Shown: in pieces, positions 18,429 to 26,937 of the stretch
How positions within the stretch are numbered: position 1 is the stretch's first letter
How the letters are laid out: each line of letters starts with the position of its first letter
Source of the DNA: Draconibacterium aestuarii
Lineage (GTDB): Bacteria > Bacteroidota > Bacteroidia > Bacteroidales > Prolixibacteraceae
DNA length: 64,000 nt
Reading direction: 5' to 3'
Assembly (NCBI GenBank): GCA_026671195.1
Contig: JAPOHD010000008.1
Location: 43,480-107,479, forward strand
Program-made: the position numbers and the translations under genes
The notes under the pieces: generated by a model
What the model saw: only the letters and a program-made list of their open reading frames with translations
The model's database searches: none
What the model was told of the DNA's origin: nothing

Positions 18429-19910
18429 TTATTGCTCAGTTTTCTTTCTCTGAAAAGGAGAGAACGATCCTAAACGTTTGAAAATTTTTGAATATGTTTC
18501 AGCCGACATTACCGCCGAATCGGTAGCAGCTTTATACGTTAGCCACACGCCAACAGGAAGAAAAATATACGATGAGAACCACATTCCCATCAACATGCTC
18601 CACACATCTTCACGGGCAGTTTTTTCGCCACTCATGGAAATTATGTAATAGAGAATAAACAGAAAGATGGACACAACTACCGGCATTCCAAGACCGCCTT
18701 TTCGGATAATGGCTCCTAAAGGCGCTCCAATAAAGAAGAATATAAGAACCGCAAACGAAAGCGTATACTTCCTGTGCCGCTCCATTTTATATTTATTCAG
18801 CCATTTCTTTTTGTCGTAAAGTTGCCCCTGGTACATACTTACATTCTGAACAATACTACGGGCATTTTCGAGTGCATTCTTTGCAACTTCTGCCTTTACC
18901 CATTTATCTATTCCTGCAAAATTCTCGTCGAAATTAAAAATTGAATCGGCCACCGGAATAACCGCGTCGCGTTTAACTGAATCATGCAATGCCGTTAGAT
19001 TAAACAACTTCTTACTGATAGTCGGATTCACATTTATCTGCAACATATAATTGCGAAGGCGCTTGTAGTAATCGATCTGCAAAGAATCTTCCATATAAAC
19101 CAATTCGCTTATATTTAACATCCTGTATTGATTTTTAAAGATGCTTTCATCGCGACGGTTAAAATCGAAATCCCTGACACGAACTCGTATGGTTTGCTCG
19201 TCAAATCTGTTTCTCTGGTAAGGATGTAAATCTTTCTTTTTTCGGTCCTGCGATTTTTGTTCCTGGTAATTCACTCCATGATAAAGGTCCAATACCATGT
19301 ATCTTTTATCTTCCGTAATTTTTAAAAATCCAGAATCGGCAACCGTTACACTTTCGTTCGATTTTCCACCGGTATGATCGTAAATCAATAAATCGTAAAG
19401 CATTTTTGTTTGGTTGTTCTTTTTTCCAACTTTAATGCTGTACCCATCCATTTCGTTTGTAAAAACCCCTGATTGAAGCACTAACTCGGGACGTTGCTTT
19501 TTTACACTGTACAAAAGGGTTGAAAAGCGCAGGTTTGTTTCGGGAAGTACATTATTCGCAAAATAAAAAGCCAATCCGGTAATAATCAAAGCAATAACTA
19601 CCAGAGGGCGCATTATTCTAACCAGCGAAATTCCGGAAGCTTTCATAGCTACCAACTCATAATTTTCGCCAAGGGCACCAAATGTCATAATTGATGCAAG
19701 TAGCATCGCCAATGGGAAAGCCAAGGGTAACAGCGCAAAGGAAGCATAAAACATCATTTCTCCCAAAACGCTAAAATCGAGCCCCTTACCTACTAAATCA
19801 TCCACATATTTCCACAGAAATTGCATGAGCAGAATAAACAGCACAATGAAAAAGGTCATAAAAAATGGCCCTAAAAAAGATCTGATAACATATAAATGTA
19901 AACGCTTCAT
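18429..19910 (-). CDS. LptF/LptG-family (YjgP/YjgQ) permease
   Basis: 493 residues. Three TM helices in the first 110 residues (opening KRLHLYVIRSFLGPFFMTFF, with conserved ALGENYELVAMKASGIS), a large periplasmic jellyroll-like section and three C-terminal TM helices (FFIGAPLGAIIRKGGLG is family-typical). LptF/G form the membrane part of the LptB2FG transporter that lifts lipopolysaccharide to the Lpt bridge. The longer periplasmic region is usual in Bacteroidota. I do not assign F or G. It is the first gene of a three-gene operon with two glycosyltransferases. Confidence 0.9.
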   Translation of the reverse strand: MKRLHLYVIRSFLGPFFMTFFIVLFILLMQFLWKYVDDLVGKGLDFSVLGEMMFYASFALLPLAFPLAMLLASIMTFGALGENYELVAMKASGISLVRIMRPLVVIALIITGLAFYFANNVLPETNLRFSTLLYSVKKQRPELVLQSGVFTNEMDGYSIKVGKKNNQTKMLYDLLIYDHTGGKSNESVTVADSGFLKITEDKRYMVLDLYHGVNYQEQKSQDRKKKDLHPYQRNRFDEQTIRVRVRDFDFNRRDESIFKNQYRMLNISELVYMEDSLQIDYYKRLRNYMLQINVNPTISKKLFNLTALHDSVKRDAVIPVADSIFNFDENFAGIDKWVKAEVAKNALENARSIVQNVSMYQGQLYDKKKWLNKYKMERHRKYTLSFAVLIFFFIGAPLGAIIRKGGLGMPVVVSIFLFILYYIISMSGEKTAREDVWSMLMGMWFSSYIFLPVGVWLTYKAATDSAVMSAETYSKIFKRLGSFSPFQRKKTEQ

Positions 19911-20037
19911 TTAATAATTGTCGTCTGTTATGGAAACGAATACAAAACTAAGTTATTTTAGGAATTAGTAAAGTAAAAATAGTTAAGAAAGATGTATGGT
20001 AAGAAAAAAGGGGCTACGCTACCTTAATTTTATTGAT

Positions 20038-20415
20038 TTACGATCCAAGTACATGTTTCAGGTCGGCAATTTGCGAACTCCAAAGATCCTCAGTTTCCTC
20101 TTTTTCGTCTTCATCTGTAAAATCAGTAATCAACAATGAAACATCACCTGTAAGTTCATCACGAACAATTTTAAACTCAAAATACGTATCATCTTCATCA
20201 AGCCAAACAAACCGAACCAACTTATTGTCCTTGTGCAAAGTCATTTCGGCAGTCTGCTCCGAGCCTTCCCACACAAAAGTATATTTCTTTCCGCGCACCC
20301 GGACATCATCTGCAAACCACTCGGTTAGCCCGGAAGCTGTGCTCAAACGATTGTACAATACTTTCGGTGAGCAGTTTATAATATATTCCAGATTTATTTT
20401 GATCTTGTCAGTCAT
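20038..20415 (-). CDS. START-like (SRPBCC) domain protein
   Basis: 125 residues from the ATG at 20415 (MTDKIKINLEYIINC); an in-frame upstream start at 20433 adds six residues. The fold pattern fits Bacteroidota START-like/AHSA1 proteins: SPKVLYNRLSTASGLTEWFADDV at the front, then beta strands ending EDLWSSQIADLKHVLG. The family binds hydrophobic ligands or cochaperone partners, and no function is known for this subgroup. A 127-bp gap separates it from the LptF/G-type gene. Confidence 0.8.
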   Translation of the reverse strand: MTDKIKINLEYIINCSPKVLYNRLSTASGLTEWFADDVRVRGKKYTFVWEGSEQTAEMTLHKDNKLVRFVWLDEDDTYFEFKIVRDELTGDVSLLITDFTDEDEKEETEDLWSSQIADLKHVLGS

Positions 20416-20512
20416 AAGCTTGATTTTCGGCAATATAATTAATAAGAATGGAACTTACAACACGGAAAATAAATCGGAATAAACTTCTTCTGAAATTTTA
20501 TTGAAAAATTGA

Positions 20513-20540
20513 TTGAAAATAAAAATAAATACTATATTTG
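20513..20540 (+). promoter_or_regulatory. Promoter of tRNA-Met
   Basis: TTG at 20513-20515 and TATATTTG at 20533-20540, 17 bp apart, match the Bacteroidota consensus (TTG and TAnnTTTG). Transcription would start near 20547, leaving a leader of about 60 nt before the tRNA. Confidence 0.75.
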
Positions 20541-20608
20541 CACCGCGAAAATCAAAACCGATATACGAATCGGGTGTTGCAATTAACAAGGATTTTAGCA
20601 TACATAAT

Positions 20609-20682
20609 GGCGAGGTAGCTCAGCTGGTTAGAGCGCATGATTCATAATCATGAGGTCGGCGGTTCAAGCCCGCCTCTCGCTA
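20609..20682 (+). tRNA. tRNA with CAT anticodon (elongator tRNA-Met; Ile2 not excluded)
   Basis: 74 nt, with D arm AGCTCAGCTGGTTAGAGC, anticodon loop TTCATAA, T loop GGTTCAAGCC, and an acceptor stem with two G-T pairs (GGCGAGG with TCTCGCT). A CAT anticodon can also mark tRNA-Ile read after lysidine modification, and sequence alone does not settle this. The last 44 bases plus one following C form the left copy of a 45-bp direct repeat, so this gene is the insertion site of the 14.8 kb element. Confidence 0.93.
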
Positions 20683-20683
20683 C
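20639..20683 (+). repeat. Left attachment repeat (inside tRNA-Met)
   Basis: 45 bp from the anticodon stem to one base past the tRNA 3' end, identical to 35442-35486 in the same orientation. The bases on either side differ, so the identity is bounded. Confidence 0.95.
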
Positions 20684-20692
20684 ACAGATAAT

Positions 20693-20733
20693 GAGGGATT
20701 TACAACCAATTAAGTTGTGAGTCCCTCTTTTTT
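20693..20733 (+). terminator. tRNA-Met terminator supplied by the element
   Basis: GAGGGATTTACAAC pairs with GTTGTGAGTCCCTC (two mismatches) and is followed by six T. It lies just inside the element. A similar hairpin follows the right repeat at 35496, so the element appears to bring a replacement terminator for the tRNA it displaces. Confidence 0.8.
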
Positions 20734-20962
20734 GTTAAAACAAATGCGGAAACAAAATCCTTCTGTAGATCAATCCGTTACAAAATAGCAATTGCAATCC
20801 ACACATACTTTCTTCCACTTATGCAAGGGAACCTCATCGTTGTAATACATTGATCTAAAAAAGTGATTATTAACGATTCTCATTGAGGCAACCAAGTCAA
20901 TTTAAACTATTTCCTAATCGATCATTTAATTTGTAAATTCGAAAAAAACTGAACTTCAACTT

Positions 20963-21796
20963 ATGTGGCAAGAAATTGAAATTAAAAATTGGGATCATTT
21001 CAATCAATATGTTACGAAATTAAAACCAAAAAACTGGGTATTTAGGGGACAATCTAATGTCAACTGGAAATTAGAAACATCTTATTATCGAGCTCTTCAA
21101 TTCATCAAGGGAATTAAAAGTACCGTTAGAAGTCGAAGCAGAGATACTTATGAGGAGGAGATTATTAATCAATTCAAATCTCAGTATCATTTATATCTAT
21201 CTTATTGTCCCGATGATATTGCGGAATTAATTCTGGATCCAGCATCAAATAATGACAAGGCAAAGCAGGTTGATAGAAAATTAGAATGGCTTTCAATAAT
21301 GCAACATCATGGTGTACCAACAAGGTTACTTGACTGGACTTTTTCACCTTTTGTTGCTCTTTTTTTCGCGCTGGAGTTTGCAACAAGTACCTGTTGTGTT
21401 TATGCATTAAATCAAAGCAAACTTCAAAAGATGGATAGAGACAATCTTGAACCAAATTATAAAGCTGAATTATTTAGCAACAGCAAAGGAGAAAAATCTT
21501 TTTTAAGACCGTATGAACCCAAAATAAAAAATGAGAGGTTAGTTAAACAACAAGGTCTATTTTTAGTTCCAAGCACAAATTTTGAAACTTTCGACGAAAT
21601 ACTTAGCTTGTATCACAACTTCAATAACTATGCATACAAACTAATTATTAATGAGAAACTAAGATACGACTTTCACATAATGTTAAGAAGACAAAATATT
21701 ACACATGAATCACTCTTCCCTGGTATAGACGGCTTCTGCCGTTCACTAAAATTCTCGCTTTTAGAGTCGGCAAATTATCTAAAACGATTATCATAA
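20963..21796 (+). CDS. FRG-domain protein (putative defence-associated)
   Basis: 277 residues. The name-giving motif is at residues 28-31 (FRGQSNVNW). The second signature, QHHGVPTRLLDWTFSPFVAL, follows near residues 113-132. FRG domains occur in many mobile elements and defence islands; their biochemical activity is not settled. There is no signal peptide or TM. It is the first cargo gene after the left repeat, with about 280 bp of upstream sequence and no obvious partner in the same transcript. The base composition is more AT-rich than core genes such as maeB. Confidence 0.85.
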   Translation: MWQEIEIKNWDHFNQYVTKLKPKNWVFRGQSNVNWKLETSYYRALQFIKGIKSTVRSRSRDTYEEEIINQFKSQYHLYLSYCPDDIAELILDPASNNDKAKQVDRKLEWLSIMQHHGVPTRLLDWTFSPFVALFFALEFATSTCCVYALNQSKLQKMDRDNLEPNYKAELFSNSKGEKSFLRPYEPKIKNERLVKQQGLFLVPSTNFETFDEILSLYHNFNNYAYKLIINEKLRYDFHIMLRRQNITHESLFPGIDGFCRSLKFSLLESANYLKRLS

Positions 21797-21999
21797 AAAG
21801 TTACCTACATCAACATTTTTGATTGTTATTCGATACAAGAATAGCTTCATTTGAATACAATCCATGGGAATATTAAGTTATTTTTAGCCTAACTTCTATT
21901 TAATCAATTCCTTTTTATGTTTCTCAACATCTATTTCGATAGCATACCACATGATTATTAACTTTGATGCAGTTCAATTACTTAAACGCATTAATTATC

Positions 22000-22923
22000 A
22001 TGAGAAAAAAACGAACCGTTGAGCTGTTTAGAATTAACTGGACAGCTACCAATCCAGAACAAGGAGATGTTAGTTTTGAATATTTTTTAGAAAATTATGC
22101 CGATGGATATAGCATCGAGGAAGCTGGGAAAAATATCTACTTAAAAATACAACGGACCAGGGATAATTACATTGCTGGTTCAATTTCAACTACCAAGAAG
22201 TATGGAATACCTCCAAAAAACAATGCAAGCAGCCATGTTTCTTCTGGATTAGACATGGATGAAGATGAAGGATTGGGATATTCAAATGTGTTTTTGTATG
22301 ACATTACTTATAGGGTTCTGTACTATGAATTTAATTTGAATGGATGCTGGATAAAAAGATTTTTTGAATTTCTAAATTCTTGTAACGATAGCCTTGAGGA
22401 CTCATTTGATATTGATATTCAAGAACGCGTTGTCCTAAGGCAAAACGCATACGAGCGTCTTAGGTCTTGCAGCTCTTTTACCAAAATTCATCTAAAAGTT
22501 GCTTTTCCCAACCAAATGATATTCCAGAACAGGGCTGAAAATGATTCAATGGAAAACGTTATTCGAAGTGCCGCCCAGCATGAAACAGATACACTTGAAA
22601 TGATTTTAAATGTGGACTCACGAAGATTGGGAGCTACTTTGAATCCGGGGAGAATTGGTAATGATATTAGATGGTTTACTAATCAATTACGAGGACCAAA
22701 TGCTGCGCACTACACAAAAATTGAGGTAACAGGAGTATCGACAGATGAAGAAAGTAATGTTCAAAGACGAGACCCTATTGATTTGGCAAATGATAAGTTT
22801 AAAAGACACTTTGAAATTGACGAGCCAAGAATTCTAACGGATTTGCAGATCAGAGAAAAAACCAGTGGGATTATAGATGTTTACAATCGTTGTTTGCCTG
22901 AAGTTCGTTTGATTTTTAGATAA
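22000..22923 (+). CDS. Unknown soluble protein, first gene of a two-gene unit
   Basis: 307 residues from the ATG at 22000 (MRKKRTVELFRINW); in-frame starts at 21964/21967 would add a short hydrophobic-looking leader. I cannot name a family. It is a mixed alpha/beta protein without TM or signal. An acidic loop DMDEDEGLGYSN sits near residue 85 and a conserved-looking LRSCSSFTKIHLKVAF near residue 155. It ends 41 bp before a four-TM protein on the same strand. Soluble protein plus small membrane protein is a common plan in abortive-infection systems such as Kiwa, but I see no sequence evidence for Kiwa itself. Confidence 0.7.
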   Translation: MRKKRTVELFRINWTATNPEQGDVSFEYFLENYADGYSIEEAGKNIYLKIQRTRDNYIAGSISTTKKYGIPPKNNASSHVSSGLDMDEDEGLGYSNVFLYDITYRVLYYEFNLNGCWIKRFFEFLNSCNDSLEDSFDIDIQERVVLRQNAYERLRSCSSFTKIHLKVAFPNQMIFQNRAENDSMENVIRSAAQHETDTLEMILNVDSRRLGATLNPGRIGNDIRWFTNQLRGPNAAHYTKIEVTGVSTDEESNVQRRDPIDLANDKFKRHFEIDEPRILTDLQIREKTSGIIDVYNRCLPEVRLIFR

Positions 22924-22964
22924 AATTGATTAAATTATAGATTAAACCTGATAATAATATTATC

Positions 22965-23447
22965 ATGCCAATAGAAAAAACGTGGGCTTGGCTTAGAGAG
23001 AAAATCATGGGTATTGCACTTGGGATTATAGTGGCTTCGACTTTTTATTTCCTTATTTATCCTTGTGGTGACACAAAAAATTTAGATGAAGTAGTTTCGA
23101 AAACAGTTGATATTAGCTTTATCATTTTTGGTTTTGTTTTGGCTTTTCTTGGACTTGTCATGCAGACTCAAGATAAGCTTAAAGCGCTCGTGGGCGATGA
23201 TCGTATTTTTACTCGTCTCATGAGATATTGTGTTCGTATAATAACAATCTCCGTAGTTTTAGGAGTTGGAGGATTTATTTATTGGGTCTTGGAAAAACTA
23301 AGCCTAACAATTTGTCAAAGCCTTAACAGAATCGTTTTTTCTGTTACGATAGGTGGTTTGGTGTGGCTTTTTAACGACATGGTTTATTTTGTTCGAATTT
23401 TTTACTTGATTATAAAATCTTCTTCAAATAAGACTCAATCAAAGTAA
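22965..23447 (+). CDS. Small four-TM membrane protein, second gene of the two-gene unit
   Basis: 160 residues with four hydrophobic helices at about 14-33, 48-67, 86-108 and 121-148. A short charged cytoplasmic loop (QTQDKLKALVGDDRIFTRL) lies between helices 2 and 3. There is no signal peptide and no catalytic motif, so a channel- or pore-like effector is possible. It follows the unknown 22000-22923 gene by 41 bp and is probably co-transcribed. The family is not recognised. Confidence 0.75.
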   Translation: MPIEKTWAWLREKIMGIALGIIVASTFYFLIYPCGDTKNLDEVVSKTVDISFIIFGFVLAFLGLVMQTQDKLKALVGDDRIFTRLMRYCVRIITISVVLGVGGFIYWVLEKLSLTICQSLNRIVFSVTIGGLVWLFNDMVYFVRIFYLIIKSSSNKTQSK

Positions 23448-23690
23448 CCATTAAGTGTTTCCATGGTTGGTTTAATAATGAAGGATTCACTCAAAGTCCT
23501 AATTCGTGTATAATAAGGTTGAAATAAAATCTTCAGTTTATAAATAGAAACCCCCTCTGAATTCGATTAATTCAGTAATATGAAGTCGGAATCAACACAA
23601 CAAAGAGTGCAGTTATTGTAATTCGCAGTCAGACATTAAATTGAATGATAAATAATGAAAAACAGCATATCCTACAAACACTCCCCAAAC

Positions 23691-23969
23691 CTATAAAAGC
23701 CTTTGTAAATGGTACAACTTACCATCATTGTTTACCTCAAAAATGCTTTTTTTATTTTTAAATTTCTTGCTATAATATGAATAGCTTTTAATTATCGGTT
23801 CAATAGTTTGAAGTTTCTGTATGAATCGACTCAAATTGGTTTCAAACAAGATTACCTTGTTGTCAACGATTACAACGTATAACTTTTTTAGATCTCTTAT
23901 CATATTACTATCTATACGTATATTTTTTATTTCATACTTTTTATACGTATATTTGATATATCTAAACAA
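23691..23969 (-). CDS. Small hypothetical protein
   Basis: 92 residues, basic, and rich in Lys, Ile and Tyr (KLYVVIVDNKVILFETNLSRFI, then IFEVNNDGKLYHL). The pattern looks like a small alpha/beta fold, but no family is recognised. It starts 29 bp from the divergent HNH gene, so they may share a control region. The opposite strand is open over part of it but lacks protein-like character. Moderate support only. Confidence 0.45.
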   Translation of the reverse strand: MFRYIKYTYKKYEIKNIRIDSNMIRDLKKLYVVIVDNKVILFETNLSRFIQKLQTIEPIIKSYSYYSKKFKNKKSIFEVNNDGKLYHLQRLL

Positions 23970-23998
23970 ATGTAAGAATAATTCTGTTTACATTCAAA

Positions 23999-24532
23999 AT
24001 GATCGACATCCACATCAGATATCAAAAGAGACTAACGCTTAATGAGCTCTATCCTGATATTAAAGGATATTGTGCCTGTGGCTGTGGGAAGAAGTTATCC
24101 GGGAGACAGACGAAATGGGCATCGAAAGCATGTAGAAGAAATGCAATTCGTAATTTTTTTATACTAAAAGGAGATACTGGTGTAATTAGAAATACATTAT
24201 TCGAAATAGATAATGGATTTTGCCGTAAATGCGGTGTATACGACGAAGAATGGGAAGCAGACCACATAATTGCCGTTACTCACGGAGGCGGAGGTTGTAC
24301 AATTGAAAATTTTCAAACGTTATGCAAATATTGCCATAAGGAAAAAACCCGGGAACTAAATAGAACCCCAAATAGCCACAATATTCTTACATTCAGCCTC
24401 GATATTTTTCCATCTATTCTTTACACTGCCGGGGCATTCGATAAATCGGTCGGAAATAACATCGTAGGAAATATTATGATTTGTCCTAATCTTCCTGTCC
24501 GTAAGAATAAAACCATCTGCGTACCTATTTAA
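23999..24532 (+). CDS. HNH endonuclease
   Basis: 177 residues. An N-terminal zinc-ribbon-like part (YCACGCGKKLSGRQTKWAS) precedes the HNH domain at about 76-118. The HNH domain has CRKCG, the catalytic EADHIIAVTHGGGG and NFQTLCKYCHKEKT, with both CxxC pairs. It is a metal-dependent DNA nuclease fold used in restriction and other defence systems. The last ~59 residues are encoded antisense to the convergent 24356-25039 gene and look unlike a domain. The HNH part is certain; the tail may be simple read-through of an uninterrupted frame. Confidence 0.85.
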   Translation: MIDIHIRYQKRLTLNELYPDIKGYCACGCGKKLSGRQTKWASKACRRNAIRNFFILKGDTGVIRNTLFEIDNGFCRKCGVYDEEWEADHIIAVTHGGGGCTIENFQTLCKYCHKEKTRELNRTPNSHNILTFSLDIFPSILYTAGAFDKSVGNNIVGNIMICPNLPVRKNKTICVPI

Positions 24533-25039
24533 TATGGTAGCAATATATCTACCAGCCTCATCATTTATTTCGCTATTTTTTACCAGGTGCAGTTTAAGAG
24601 CACCAATGTAATTTTTCCCTCTTGAGGTAGATTTCACTAACAAATCAGGGTATACGTTTATTTTAACACCTTCAATATCGAGATAGGCATTTTTAACATT
24701 ATAGGGCTCATAATCATAAGCGTCAAAATCTATGTTCTCAGACTTCAAGATAGTCTCTAATAGTAGAATTGACGACGCATGATAATTTTTCTCGTCTTTA
24801 GTCCCTGACTTACTCTTTAAAGAAGCAATACATTTCGTTATGTATTTCTTGTCAAATCCGCTAACAAAGTATCGCTTAATTGCATTTCTGGCTTCACTAT
24901 GAACATGCCCCCATTGACCTCCATCTTCTTTAGGGTACTTCAACGTTTCTAAAATTGATCGTTTTCTTCTTGGGGAAGCGACCAAGTACTCCCCTAACTT
25001 GTTAATGGTCATCTTGGGTTGATTATTTTGGGCTCCCAT
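24356..25039 (-). CDS. Unknown protein, possible PD-(D/E)XK-like fold, overlapping the HNH gene
   Basis: 227 residues, no TM or signal. The opening MTINKLGEYLVASPRRKRSI resembles short proteins I have seen near restriction genes, but I cannot name the family. The segment GVKINVYPDLLV followed by YIGALKLHLVKN has the spacing of a PD-(D/E)XK core (Asp, then a beta strand with a charged pair), although the usual E-x-K is not clear. The 3' end overlaps the HNH gene by 177 bp in convergent orientation. The overlap suggests the two were captured as a unit. Confidence 0.65.
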   Translation of the reverse strand: MGAQNNQPKMTINKLGEYLVASPRRKRSILETLKYPKEDGGQWGHVHSEARNAIKRYFVSGFDKKYITKCIASLKSKSGTKDEKNYHASSILLLETILKSENIDFDAYDYEPYNVKNAYLDIEGVKINVYPDLLVKSTSRGKNYIGALKLHLVKNSEINDEAGRYIATILNRYADGFILTDRKIRTNHNISYDVISDRFIECPGSVKNRWKNIEAECKNIVAIWGSI

Positions 25040-25280
25040 GATTTTTTTATTTTAGATTATTTTTGAGTTTCATTAGTTGATTAATCCTAAAAGAGAAAGA
25101 AGGCAATTAATATTTGAAGAGATTTATTAAATATTTGAAACTCATCGAATTTACAAGAAATATTGTAAATTTCAAATCAACCACACCTAATAAGTATTAT
25201 TTTAAATAATACAACTCAGAATTGAGAATTAATAGGATTTATTACATTTATCCCATTAATCAACAACATTCTCTCTAATT
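25040..25280. promoter_or_regulatory. Divergent control region with repeated TATTTGAA octamer
   Basis: TATTTGAA occurs at 25111-25118 and 25132-25139, 21 bp apart (two helical turns). The same octamer forms an inverted repeat just upstream of the excisionase-like gene (33789-33811), with a shared 13-base context. It might be an operator for a regulator of the element. The sequence is AT-rich, so chance is a real alternative. Confidence 0.35.
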
Positions 25281-25898
25281 ATGCTCGAACCAGAATCAAC
25301 TCAAAGAGCCATTGAAGCAGTAAAACCATTTCTTGAAAAGTTAGTAAATCCACCCTTGAATGAGTTGGGACTTCTTTTTCAGGATAAAGTCAGACTATGG
25401 CGGTTTAATAATCAACTTAAGATCGTTGCCAAAGCACAAAAAATGGTTGAAGAACACAAAATCCCAGTTCAACCAATTTCCTTAAAAATATTATCCCCTC
25501 TATTAGACATGTGCTCACTGGAAGAAGATGAAAACTTACAGGATATGTGGGCACATTTATTAGCGAATTATGCAAATAAGGAACTTCACCTAAAATCAAC
25601 AATCTTCCCCTATATCTTAAGCCAACTCTCGAGTCGTGAAGCTATTGTATTGAATGACAATTACCAGAAAGTAGATTTGAATAATTTTGAAAAGAAATCG
25701 TCGGGAAATAATTCCTTTGAGTTAGAAGAATATGAGATAATGAATTTGCTAAGATTGAGACTCCTGACAGAAAAATATTCTACAAATGTCGCCCTCGCCA
25801 GTGTTGCACCAGGATTATCCTCTGTGATACGAGTAAACACACAGTTAACTCCTTTAGCAGATGAATTTTTAAAGGCTTGTACTAAAATTCGGAGCTAA
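25281..25898 (+). CDS. Abi-alpha/DUF4393-type protein (putative abortive infection)
   Basis: 205 residues. The first half matches the Abi-alpha (DUF4393) pattern: FLEKLVNPPLNELGLLFQDK, then WRFNNQLKIVAKAQKMVEEHK, PISLKILSPLLDMCSLEEDENLQDMWAHLLAN. The family is named from abortive-infection contexts and often found in mobile elements. The mechanism is unknown. There is no TM or signal. It is a single gene in divergent orientation to the 24356-25039 gene. The family call rests on recognised motif order, not a search. Confidence 0.75.
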   Translation: MLEPESTQRAIEAVKPFLEKLVNPPLNELGLLFQDKVRLWRFNNQLKIVAKAQKMVEEHKIPVQPISLKILSPLLDMCSLEEDENLQDMWAHLLANYANKELHLKSTIFPYILSQLSSREAIVLNDNYQKVDLNNFEKKSSGNNSFELEEYEIMNLLRLRLLTEKYSTNVALASVAPGLSSVIRVNTQLTPLADEFLKACTKIRS

Positions 25899-25951
25899 TT
25901 TTTCATTTACAAATTCAGCCCTCAAATTTTCATTACAAAAGACTAATCCTC

Positions 25952-26830
25952 TCAAGCCTCTTGCTTTTCTTGTTCTTTCTTCTTCTCTTTCCTTTGAAAA
26001 TATAGTGTCAAAGCAATTACAATTAAAATATTGACGCCAATATTTATAAGATAGTTAATCCATGGCATATTGTTAATTACAGGTATAAGGCCAAGTAGCC
26101 ACTGGAAAAGCCACAACCACATTGCCAGGAATGGAAAAACCATTAAAATACCTATGAATACACTTAGTCTATTTTCTTTCTTGGAGTAAAATGGAACAAA
26201 TAGCATCAAAATGAAAACGAATAACGCCAATACAACAATTAAGGCTCCGGATGATATGGTATGCCACAGCCTCGACCTATACCTTTTTGCTGCATTAGTT
26301 GAATATTGTAAATTAACAATACTCTCTCCTGGTGGAGAATTCTTCCATATTGAATCCCAATCAACTCCAAGTTGAAATTCATAAGAATAACCTGGCTCTA
26401 CTGAAGAAATGGCTGAATCAGCTATTGAGTCAATGATTTTCTCCCTCGGAACTGTATCTATAAGTAATTTATGAGTAATGTCTTTTCCCGGGGGAAATTC
26501 TGGGCGTTGGATTCCAATATCTGGTTTAAAATCTTCTCTGCTAAATAACTCAACAAAACCATTAATAATATTCTTTCGTTCAATGACTTTTTGTTCAGCT
26601 TCATCAATGAAATCAATAAGTACCTTATTGTCTGGCCTTTGTTCCTTTAAATTCTCAAATTCTTTTACCAGGGCTGTCTTCTGCCTGAGTTCATAATAAA
26701 AGGTAAATCCAAAAAGATTATTAAAAAGTAATGCAATCATGACAATCACAATAAACAAGATAACTCTTGATCCTTTTGAATAATTATTGTCAAAAAATAC
26801 ATTAACTACTTTGGAGAGGGCATCCCACAT
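25952..26830 (-). CDS. Membrane protein of unknown function (four TM helices)
   Basis: 292 residues. TM1 is near residues 22-44. A ~145-residue soluble loop follows, with helical stretches (LKEQRPDNKVLIDFIDEAEQ). Three helices near 193-215, 222-246 and 257-281 come next, and the tail is strongly charged (QRKEKKKEQEKQEA). I recognise no family. It is separated by 107 bp from the larger membrane protein upstream on the same strand, so the two may form one transcript. In this location it is most likely cargo; a defence role is inference from position only. Confidence 0.7.
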   Translation of the reverse strand: MWDALSKVVNVFFDNNYSKGSRVILFIVIVMIALLFNNLFGFTFYYELRQKTALVKEFENLKEQRPDNKVLIDFIDEAEQKVIERKNIINGFVELFSREDFKPDIGIQRPEFPPGKDITHKLLIDTVPREKIIDSIADSAISSVEPGYSYEFQLGVDWDSIWKNSPPGESIVNLQYSTNAAKRYRSRLWHTISSGALIVVLALFVFILMLFVPFYSKKENRLSVFIGILMVFPFLAMWLWLFQWLLGLIPVINNMPWINYLINIGVNILIVIALTLYFQRKEKKKEQEKQEA

Positions 26831-26937
26831 AATTGAACTTTGATTTTTTGTTAAATATAAAAAGAAAATATTTAGTTTACGGAATATTCACTTTTGATAC
26901 ATTCTTAGAAATACATGATCCTTTTTTAGATCGAGAA

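Noticed and set aside
22000..23447. Kiwa system (KwaA/KwaB)
   Set aside because: Only the architecture is similar. The order is reversed and I see no sequence feature that identifies DUF4868 or KwaA.
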